From: Chlorokybus atmophyticus
Taxonomy: Eukaryota; Streptophyta; Chlorokybophyceae; Chlorokybales; Chlorokybaceae
Direction: 5' to 3'
Length of the DNA: 31,568 bases
Assembly: GCA_009103225.1 (NCBI GenBank)
Contig: RHPI01000003.1
Span: forward strand, 186,290-217,857
The notes under the pieces are model-generated. The model made no database searches and was not told the DNA's origin. It saw only the letters and a list, made by a program, of their open reading frames with translations. The position numbers were made by a program, and so were the translations under genes. Shown here piece by piece: positions 9,135 through 17,420 of the stretch; the stretch's first letter is position 1; the number at the start of each line of letters is the position of its first letter.

Positions 9135-9560
9135 TTACGCGCGGACCATTCGAAAGCGGCGCGCAGACCATGTTTGGCACGGCTCAGCGTACAAGTGCCG
9201 CGACTGGTCCGGCGTGATCGAACCACCGGTGGTTCGACCCCAGAGCCCGCCGATATGGTCCGAATGACCGGACAAGGGCTGATCGCGTGTCCCGCGGCTT
9301 GTAGACCGGTACAGCACGAGTCAACACGCGGCCTGAGCAGTTTGCCTAAAGCTGGACGCATGCTCTGCGGCTTATAAGCCAGGGCATCACTTGTATAGAA
9401 CGCATGTATTGTACTTACCAATCATGGATCTTTCAGGCGGGACCATTCTGCACTGATACGGTCGTACGCGGCCCTTGTAGACCATGCTTGCTCCCGGATT
9501 AGCACTCAACAACTGTCAAGCATTGGCTCACAATGATCACGGACCAGGGCTGGAGCGGCA
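9135..9560. repeat. GC-rich palindromic inserts with GGACCA motifs
   Basis: A GC-rich patch in AT-rich surroundings. It contains GCGGACCATTC (about 9138), GGCGCGCAGACCA, GGACAAGGGCTG (about 9271), GGGACCATTCTG (about 9440) and GGACCAGGGCTGG (about 9541). The same words make up the inverted-repeat element at 15227-15333, so these are probably degraded relatives. A 20-bp perfect palindrome lies at 9218-9237. Confidence 0.45.
9218..9237 (+). repeat. 20-bp perfect palindrome
   Basis: TCGAACCACCGGTGGTTCGA is self-complementary with no loop. The right half runs into GGTTCGACCCC, close to a tRNA T-arm/B-box word, but no tRNA fold was found around it. Confidence 0.85.
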
Positions 9561-9654
9561 CATTGGCAGCAACCTGGACCAGATTATGGGGTGTCTTGCC
9601 TGAGCACGACGACACATCTCACCTAGTCCCTTGCTCCCGAGGTTACGTGCGCCA

Positions 9655-9855
9655 ATGCTAAACGAGTACCAGGCACTCGGCATGCATGGTCCCCTCCATT
9701 TGCTAGGGTTTTGGGTTTGCGCTGCAATCTCGGCGGCAGCGACGGCGACGGCGGTGGCGATAACCTTTGAAATAGCTGGTTTCGTGGGTACTACGCATGC
9801 ACCCATTCTAGCTACCCGAAAAGCAGCTGATATCGCTAAAAGACTCAACAATTAA
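9655..9855 (+). CDS. Possible small hydrophobic ORF or gene fragment
   Basis: 66 codons from ATG to TAA. The centre is hydrophobic and Ala-rich (LGFWVCAAISAAATATAVAI), compatible with one membrane segment, followed by a basic tail (TRKAADIAKRLNN). The GC-rich third positions in the middle come partly from a GGCGGCAGCGACGGCGACGG simple repeat, so the hydrophobic run may be accidental. No family recognised, no splice support, and it lies in a decayed region. Confidence 0.2.
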   Translation: MLNEYQALGMHGPLHLLGFWVCAAISAAATATAVAITFEIAGFVGTTHAPILATRKAADIAKRLNN

Positions 9856-10359
9856 TTGGACTCAAGCTACCTGCAATCAACCTTGTAGCTTTGCGCGAGC
9901 AAAAGCAGCGTTCACATGTTGGGTTTATGAATGCACAATGACATGTATGCATGCACTAATGAAGCGTTCTCAACACTTACGTTTTATCTTTGATTTCGTG
10001 TGACCTGTGGTCGTTTCAGCACCCTTAACGTGTAGGCGCTTAAAGATTCACCGACTTATCATGGTGCAGTGCAAGCGGTGAGGTACGCGCCGTTTTGGAG
10101 CGCAACGCCGTCACGGTGGCGAGCTGCCAACTCTGTTGCCTCTTGGATATGTAAATAAACTTTTCTTTGGCCGATTCTTAAAAGTACTCCATGACCTGAG
10201 GTAAGAACACAGGGGATAAGTGCATTGTTTGCGTTGCTGAATGATAGTTCATAGAGCGCACAGATCTCATAGACCGCACCAATGCGGTCGATAACGGCAA
10301 GAGCAAGTGTCTAGCACAGCAAGTAATGTCTATAGGCATGAGCCATAGGCTGCATATAC
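9856..10359. other. Intergenic DNA downstream of the SET pseudogene
   Basis: No gene or repeat recognised on either strand. Confidence 0.35.
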
Positions 10360-11104
10360 TCACATTGTCTGAAGGTTGCTCGTTTGGAGGTGGAGGGAAG
10401 TCATGAGCAGCTCTTCCCCAGCGGTGATGTCACTCTGAATTCTTACCTCAACTGCCTGAACCGCAGCCTCATTAACGGAGTCTATGATGTGGCAGTTGGG
10501 ATTGTACTGCGTATCGCGGCCGGAGCTGACGAAGCCAGCCATGTTCCCATATTGAGGGTGGCCATCGATGACTGGGCTTTAACGGCGTGGCATGTCATTA
10601 ATAACCTGTAGGTGGTATCGCTGGTGGTGTTGATGCTCCTTCTGAGAGAATGTCTTCTAAATCTTCTGGTAAGAGTACCACTTGCCGTAAAAGACCATGA
10701 TGCGTTCAACCGTCTTTATAGGCTAACAGGTGAACAAGCCCAGCCTTGTGCCATGGATATTGGAAGGCTTGATGACGAACTCTTTGTTTGCGAAATGGAA
10801 GAGTTTGCCTATGGGAATTGGACCGTTTGTCCATAGCTGCCATGGGATACTGGTCGCTCTATGTATGCGCTTGCGGTATGGAGGCTCTCTATCACTCTGC
10901 AAACAACAAGTGATGATAAGTTGGTGTGAATTGTCATAGGCTACAGCATAGCGCCCATGGCATATCATCAGCATGTATGATACCATGTGAACACAGACGC
11001 ACCCGCAAATGTTCTTCGGATGGCGGTGGCAACTTCATATCCATCCCCGTCTTGGTGAAGTAATTGACCTCGGGTGCAGCATTGGTCACAGCTACTTCAA
11101 GGGC
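10360..11104 (-). pseudogene. SET-domain protein (histone-lysine methyltransferase-like), decayed
   Basis: Minus strand. An exon 11104-11003 (34 codons, ending EEHLR before GTGCGT) joins in phase 0 to an exon starting at 10896 after TTGTTTGCAG. One frame then reads for about 180 codons: FVIKPSNIHGTRLGLFT (SET start, G-x-G-like), MVFYGKWY, GNMAGFVSSGRDTQYNPNC (counterpart of the RFINHSCxPN region) and SDITAGEELLM (the GEEL motif). It is interrupted by three in-frame stops: TAG at 10725-10723, TAG shortly after YSYQKI (about 10659), and TAA after NDMPRR (about 10587). After GEELLM the frame appears to slip into a Pro-rich reading (FPPPPNEQPSDN) before a GTGAGT donor. SET proteins transfer methyl groups from SAM to lysine. 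The His of the NHS-type motif is replaced here. The neighbouring genes use the standard code, so this is best read as a pseudogene. Confidence 0.75.
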
Positions 11105-11313
11105 CTGCACTGATCCGTGTTGCCTTGACGTATTGCGCTAAGTAGCCTGTGGGGCATCGGTTTCAGGTTGGTTCACCCTGCCATCATCGGGCTTAGTAGC
11201 TTGTGTGCAAGGCAATGGTAAGAACATTATACATATATGTTGACTCACAACATGTCTCGGCCTATGACATAAGACACACATACAATATCTTGAGCATTTT
11301 TATGGTTACTTAC

Positions 11314-12362
11314 AGGTGTTTTGGGAGAGCCGGCTGCGGATGACGTTTCTAGTTTCATGCCTCGCCAGCTGGCATGCCTTGGCTTTTTAGCAGGTGGCAC
11401 CACCTCTTCCTCCTCAAACTGCTCCGCCAATTCCAACATCTCCTTCGCAGCCTTCTGCACCGACTCCTCCGACCCCTCCTGCATCACATCCTCAAGATGT
11501 TCCTCGAGCTCCTATGGCTCTCAAGTCTCTATGGCAGCAAAGTCGAACTCGGTTTCCTCCGCAATTGCTGTCGCTGAACCTGCAGCGGCAACACTTTAAG
11601 AATGCGGCCGCTGACGCTTTGTCCGCTTTGGTGTGGTTTGCTCCTTCGGTTAGAGGGATGTTATTGGCATCGCGCTCAGCGTCATCCCCAGTTTGCTTGT
11701 TTTGGGTAACAAGCGGCAAGGTTAGCAACTAAGGCGTTGTAATGGCATTTTTCGCTAACAATTGCATGCTGCATGTGCTTACAAATGCAAAGGCTCAAGT
11801 GTGATGCTTTTACAGATACTCCTCGATGGATCTCCGCACGTTGTCAATGGAAAATTTGCTCTTTTGTGGATGTTTCAGGTCCTGCACGCCCACATATGCT
11901 TCACTTAAGTTAATTTCATTGCACAGTGTTTTGCCCAAATATCACTTCATTTGCATGCATACAACGTCTATAAGATATAGGGACAAACGCACTTTCAAAA
12001 CATCACCCGCACCCGCATTGCTTTGGAGAGAGAATTCTCCCATGCGTCTTCAGCTCATTTGCTATCTCTTGGCCGTCTTGGTTGGTGCATCTGCGCATGT
12101 AATTGCAATATCTGATGTGCAGATGCCGTGTGATCTTTGCAGTCTTGGTGTGTGTAGTTTCACGACGCCCGTTGGACTTTTGCGGGTCCGCCTTAACGTT
12201 TATTTCGTGTTAGGGAAAGTACTCATGGAAAGTCCGCTGGTGTGAAGGCTGCCTCCGAGTCTTCTCTGAAGTCGCAAATGCCGCCAACACGGTAGGGATG
12301 TCATCATTCGGGGTGTTTCTCAGCTTGCTGATCTCTGCAACAACTTGCTCTGGTCTACATTT
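11314..12362 (-). pseudogene. Upstream exons probably of the same decayed SET gene
   Basis: Three readable blocks on the minus strand. Block 1 (12362-12005): one frame of about 118 codons split by a TAA at 12212-12210 (KLRNTPNDDIPTVLAAF before it, NVKADPQKSNGRRETTHTKT after). Block 2 (about 11728-11600): DDAERDANNIPLTEGANH, then a frameshift. Block 3 (about 11599-11314): EETEFDFAAIET, TGA, EP, TAG, ELEEHLEDVMQEGSEE, then an acidic EQFEEEE and a basic PPAKKPRH that looks like a nuclear signal, ending at a strong GTAAGT donor. The frame persists through the stops. Membership in the SET gene is inferred from strand, order and state of decay. Plus-strand ORFs opposite these blocks are shadows. 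Confidence 0.5.
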
Positions 12363-12689
12363 TTACACAAGACAAGCCGGCATCGCCAAAACTACCTTAA
12401 GCACACCAAAGGTCAGGTTAGCGGCGGCACAGGCGGTCGCATAGGCCGCTCTAACGAACCCTAGGTCACACAGGCACTGGAACATAATTCACTTGGAAGT
12501 CTTTGCCAGATTTCGGCAGTGTTTTTGTGCGTTCGCGCGTGCGTTGTGCGCATGCTTTGTGCGCGATATAACTTCGGCACTAATAATCGCGACAGCATTG
12601 AATCGCGTGCTATAGACTCTTGTGCTATAGACTGCTATGTAAGCCTTTTGGCACCTGAAAGCTTAGGTGCTTTAGGCATAGTGTAACAA

Positions 12690-13010
12690 TGGTGACGGCA
12701 GTGCCTTCTGCCAGCCAAGTGTTCAACCCAGGCAACAACGGCCAGAAAATAGGGGACAGGTTCTTGAGGGGCAACTTTGCTCTGTGCACCCCACCCATGT
12801 GCGAAACATGGACAAGTTAACCAACAAGCTCAAGCAATGGGAGCAGATCCCTGGTCCAGGTTGGAAAGAGGTGATTTTCGACAAGCGGAGCATGGATTTT
12901 GTAGCACAGGCCAGCATTGCGAAGCTGGGAAGGTTCTGTGAGGAGTTAAAGCCGGAGCTGGAGCCTCTCGTGTTTGGGGAAGGCATACAGCTCAGCATGT
13001 ATAGAGATCA
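12690..13010 (+). pseudogene. Exon-like block, unidentified protein
   Basis: Open from just after a TAG near 12680. It reads as a polar Q/R-rich start then a structured-looking stretch (RNMDKLTNKLKQWEQIPGPG, WKEVIFDKRSMDFVAQASI, AKLGRFCEELKPELEPLVFG). After about 13010 the frame drifts into noncoding composition. It probably belongs to the plus-strand gene at 13771-15225. Family not recognised. Confidence 0.4.
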
Positions 13011-13099
13011 GTTGTTTTCTGCAATGGTTTATTTGAATGCCTTGTGTATAGCTTGGTTTTTGTTCAGCTTAAACCACCAGCTAGTCTTCATGCATACAA

Positions 13100-13330
13100 C
13101 ATGCTTTGATAGCCGTAAAGCTGTTTTAGCTGCTGGTCAATATTGCCACTGTTGCAGGTCAGTTGCCATCACGTAGTTTGCAAAGTTGTCACGTCACTTG
13201 ATATGGATGGCTTGCTGTTCAGCTAAGTCAGCTAATCTTCATGCATGTCCAGCTGTTTTTGCTACTGCTTATTGGTGCCACAGTTGCTATTACGTTAGTT
13301 GCCAAGTTGTCACGTTACTGTTGGTCAAGC
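13100..13330 (+). repeat. Imperfect tandem duplication (~130-bp unit)
   Basis: GCTGTTTTAGCTGCTG...CAGTTGCCATCACGTAGTTTG...AAGTTGTCACGTCACT is repeated in altered form as GCTGTTTTTGCTACTG...AGTTGCTATTACGTTAGTTG...AAGTTGTCACGTTACT. Confidence 0.55.
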
Positions 13331-13516
13331 TGGAACACTGGACAATGTCTGTGAGACTTTAGGTCGCAGCAATGGATTGCATGAATCGTAGACACTAGAC
13401 AGTGCTTGTGAGATTTTCAGTCCTAGCAATGGTGCATAAGTCGTAGACACTGCACAATGCCTGTGTCTTTAGGTCACAACAATGCAATGCATAACTCATA
13501 GACATCGAACAGTGCC
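13331..13516 (+). repeat. Diverged minisatellite, ~58-bp unit, three copies plus a partial
   Basis: Each unit has the form GACACT-GACARTGYYTGTG-(A)GAYTTT-AGTC-AGCAATG-TGCATAA-TCGTA. The units start near 13333, 13390, 13446 and 13500. Confidence 0.65.
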
Positions 13517-13770
13517 AACTAGACAAAGCAGCTTTGTGGACATGTCGCTTATAACTTTTCTTGGCAGAGCACATCTGGGCAAAATTCATACAACGCCAAT
13601 GACTTATCGGAGGGGCGTTAAAGAAGAACAAGGTGAACGCCAAGGACAGTCCAGGGAGCAGCGAGTCTAGCTGCGCATGCTCGAGAAGCAGAGCGAACTG
13701 CCAAACACGGCACAACTGCTTGTCGCCGGTCTGTAGGGTAAGGTAGAGTTTTCAGCCCTAACAATTACAG

Positions 13771-15225
13771 CCCTTCAGAGACAATCGTTCAATGGTGCCC
13801 CTTGATCAACGGCCCCCTTTCAGATGATGTGCTGCGAGCTGCTTTGCTAAAACTCAGGTAAGGACTGTGTGCCATGTGTGAATGCAATCCTGAACTGTGA
13901 CAACTCCACTGGAAGTGAAGCAAGCTGAATGTACAGCTGTTGTGTTGTTTAACACCATGCCTGTCCATGAGGTACATACATGTAGACATTAACGACGAAG
14001 ACAAAGTCCTTGACATTAACATGCAATCCTCAAGTCGTGAAGACCCATGTGTACTCGTGACCATTGCCACCATCCTTGAAATTGCCGAGGTGAATGAGCC
14101 ATGCCGCATATATAGCGTGCAGATCATTAATTGGCCGCCAGTGTTTTGCATGAAGGACGACAGCGTGCGGCCGTTCGTACATATCAGGTCGCAAAGGCTC
14201 ATGCATGGCAAGACACCGGATCATTACACACGCGCCGAGCTGGAGGTAAGTTTGCAATTACTAGTCATGCACGGTCTATGCTTTTGTCACTGCATGCGAA
14301 CAAGTGCGGGACGTACGTCGCGTGTAGTTTGCTAAAGTGTGCACAAGTGAACCGCCTATGGCACCAACAACTGATGGAATGCATGTGCCGAGCGCGACGG
14401 TTGAGTGGCCACTTATGTTCATGAGCCAGATGGGCACCTGCGTTTGTGAAAACGGGGAATGCAGATTTAATAGGCGGGGTTGGATGGGGGAATGCCAGGC
14501 GAGAGTAATCAAAGAACTAGATGCGCAGCATCAACAAGGCAATCACGTTTGTTGGATGTGTTCCGCAAGTTTCTTGTTCAATTGATTACTAATTGTGCTC
14601 ATGGTGGCTCATGCAGAGCACAGCCCCCGAGATTTTGAATTTTTAGATGATGAGAAGCTGCAGGTGCTGCGGCTATGTGCTGTGGCACTGAGCAAACACC
14701 AATTAGGGCGCATGTTGGCCGGCAATGGGAATTCTGCCGGAAGATAGAGGTGGCGCTAATGGAGAGCGTGGCACCTTTTCCCTTCCGCGACCGGGCCTTG
14801 CTGGACAACATTCATTCCAACAAAGAATATTAGCAAGCGATTGTGCAGTCTGCAATTAAGAAGTGGCTGAGAAGACTTAATGTAGGATCAGCTAAGCTGG
14901 ATGAATACGAGGACGGCCAGGTATGTTTTAAGCTCATAGACCGCTAAAAGGAGCGCTTGCAAGCATGACAGCTGTGACCAATGCACAGTGTCACACTGCA
15001 GTCTATAGGATATGCTCGTAGGCTGGTAAATTGTGCGCAAATCGTGCCATGTATGAGCAATTGCTCTGTGTATGTGCTTGTACGCGCTCACTACTGCATA
15101 TGAATGCAGGCATGCTGGATGAAAGTGAAACGCCTATGACCAAGAGGTTTCGCTTGGGCGATGGGAGCCAAGCTGGACATCCTTGCAAGCTTTTTGGGGG
15201 ACCATTGGACAATTACGTATTGTTT
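13771..15225 (+). pseudogene. Decayed multi-exon gene, unidentified product
   Basis: Exons whose phases agree: 13771-13857 (after ATTACAG, donor GTAAGG; INGPLSDDVLRAALLKL), 13972-14245 (donor GTAAGT; ILEIAEVNEPCRIYSVQI, VRPFVHIRSQRLMHGKTPD), and 14328 to about 14552 (after GTGTAG; ATVEWPLMFMSQMGTCVCEN, ECRFNRRGWMGECQARV). Exon about 14621-14920 (FEFLDDEKLQVLRLCAVALS, then a one-base frameshift near 14725, then KIEVALMESVAPFPFRDRAL and an in-frame TAG before QAIVQSAIKKWLRRLNVG) ends before GTATGT. A last visible piece from 15111 (TPMTKRFRLGDGSQAGHPC, GGPLDNYVL) runs into the inverted-repeat element at 15227. One frameshift and one stop make it a probable pseudogene. It diverges from the decayed SET gene. 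I do not recognise the family; a transposon-borne gene is possible. Confidence 0.55.
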
Positions 15226-15226
15226 C

Positions 15227-15333
15227 GACCAGCCCTGGTCCCCGCGCGCAGACCAAGGCCAGCGACCCATGTCCGGAACCCAAGCCGCGCGGGCAATTTG
15301 ACCCTGGTCCGTACGTGCGGACCAGGGCTGGTC
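15227..15333 (+). mobile_element. 107-bp inverted-repeat element (MITE-like)
   Basis: Left end GACCAGCCCTGGTCC (15227-15241) is the exact reverse complement of GGACCAGGGCTGGTC (15319-15333). Partial complementarity continues inward for about 30 bases (GCGCAGACCAAGG versus CCTGGTCCGTACGTGC). It is much more GC-rich than its surroundings and interrupts an exon-like frame of the plus-strand pseudogene. No clear target duplication. No coding capacity. Confidence 0.6.
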
Positions 15334-17420
15334 CGCGAAAAAAGTTCCGTGTATTGGAGGCACTCAAGATGGAAGCGTGTGCACACACATATATACTTTG
15401 CACTAGCTCATGTGCGAGCTTCTGGTCTTAAGCGTAGTAAGCGTCACATTATTATGTATTGTGAATCAATAAAGTTAGCTACTTGTTAAGTAAACTATTT
15501 AAAGTAACATGTATGCATCTTGCAATGTCTGATATGCTATAATGCAGATGCGTGCATATTATACGTTTGTCACGGTCACAAATGCTGCTACTTATCTTCA
15601 TATTGATCATGTTTAGTATATCAATGCAGCGTTGGATGTTCATATCACATCCACATTTATGCTAAAAACTATTTTATGACCTTAACAATAATATCAAATT
15701 TTGTATTATAATTATTGCTAACAACACATATTTGTTCATACTTATGATGAACCAAAGATATGAGTGCTTATAACCATATACGCTTGTACCCCCCCTCTTT
15801 TGCTCTGCGTCGCGTTTTTAAGTCATACAAGTATCAATGCATGCTTGAAACCTTACATACATCAATTCACATGATAGCATGTAAATAAACGATTTGTACA
15901 AAAAACTAAGGTAGTCAATTCATCATTATTATACATGTAAAAACCGATTGGTCTGCCTTTACGCAAACTTGTCTGCTATGTATTGCGCGAGCGAAGGGGG
16001 GGGGGAGGGGGTAATTGCGTGTAAGGTGTGCTTGCATGCATGCGCGCGTACGTGTCTAGATATGTGTGCACAAAAAACCTAAATGATGTATTCAACAAGC
16101 ACGACGCATGTATAGACAAGACACCAACCAGCTTTGTTTTATAAACTTGTTTACATATGGTAGTTTCTTGGCTTATGTATTATTTACAAAATGGACTGTT
16201 TAGCAATTCATTATGTAGTACTTACAAGCTAGCTAGTGTCTAGTTAGGGACTTGCATGAACAATGCTACATGCTTGCATAATACTTGCAATGCTCACAAT
16301 TCAACAAGCTTTCCTCGTGCGTGTCCCGGAGAGTCCTGCCAGGGTAGCAGAGGGGCCCCTCTGTGGGTACCTCGGTTTCTAAATGCATCCGCTAAGCTAA
16401 AGGGATGCTATAGGAACCCATGGAGTCAGCAAGCGCTGCCGTCAGTTTGCTATGGTGTGAGTCAGCAAGCGCTGATTACCTATCACTGCATAGGCCTGTA
16501 ACTGGGGTTCGGTCGGGACTCCAAGAAAATACACAATTTACGCTGTACGGTGATTCACTCGTTCGTCGTCGGTGAATAACTTCTCCGGCGGAAGCTTCAG
16601 ACGAACACGCATATCATTGGTACAAGTATGTGTCGGTTACGATGAGTTCCAACACAAAACTTGTGTGACATCAAGTCTCGACGACGGGGCGTCTAAAACC
16701 GGGGGGTGATGAACGGTTGGGCCGCCGCAATGCAGCGCAGCACAGACAGAAGTGACCGAGTTCGTTGCTGAAGCTTCCCTGCATTGGCGGCGGCGGCATA
16801 GGTGGAGGCAAAGGCGTAGGCGTAGGCGGGGGAGGAGGTGGGGGGCGTAAAGAAGGGGGCCGGGCTGCGTCCGGCAGTTCGGGTAGGGTGGACGGCGTTA
16901 GAGCTTGCTCGCTGTTTCATTACAGGCAGAGTTTGTCGTGGCTCTCAGCGCGCACTGGGGAGTGGCTCTCACAGGCGTGGCTATCCCCATACAAGCGGCG
17001 GCGGTAAAAGACAGGGGCTAGTGTGACGCCACTTACTGTGTTCAATGTGACGCTCTGTGGCAAGTCCAGGTGAGAAACACGATGGGCTTGGATGTGCATT
17101 GCCACTCCTCGTTAGACAAGCTCTGCTGTTCATCTCTTTTGCCGATATGATATGGACTGTTACCTGTATGCCTGCTGTGATCTATTTCTGTGGTGGCTCA
17201 ATTCATGTGAGAGATACATAGTAATCCCTCACACAGTTATTACTTACATGTCGTGCATCGACTTGACACAATAATCAACTGCCTTTCCTCACCCCTCTCC
17301 ATGCCGTACAGTGCCAAACAAGCAATAGCAATAGGCAGTGAGGGTGGTGGACACAGCAAGGGACACAGACTGTGACACTGCGTACTCCAGCGCGGGCGGC
17401 CAATCCACACATCCTCCACC
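15334..17420. other. Intergenic: AT-rich, then GC-rich NCL upstream region
   Basis: 15340-16250 is AT-rich without genes. AGTCAGCAAGCGCTG occurs twice (about 16424 and 16460). From about 16700 GC rises, with a GGCGGCGGCGGCATAGGTGG simple repeat near 16785-16860. An upstream noncoding or signal-peptide exon of the exchanger may lie in 16700-17420 but cannot be fixed from sequence alone. Confidence 0.4.

Noticed and set aside
11321-12245. Plus-strand ORFs over the decayed SET gene exons, including a 139-codon one
   Set aside because: They lie opposite minus-strand readings with clear domain character and a GTAAGT donor; low-complexity Ser/Pro/Leu content.
10360-12362. Alternative genetic code (stops read as Gln) for the SET gene
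   Set aside because: The exchanger, HAD, GT31 and F-box genes in the same window have no in-frame stops, and there are frameshifts as well, so decay explains it better.
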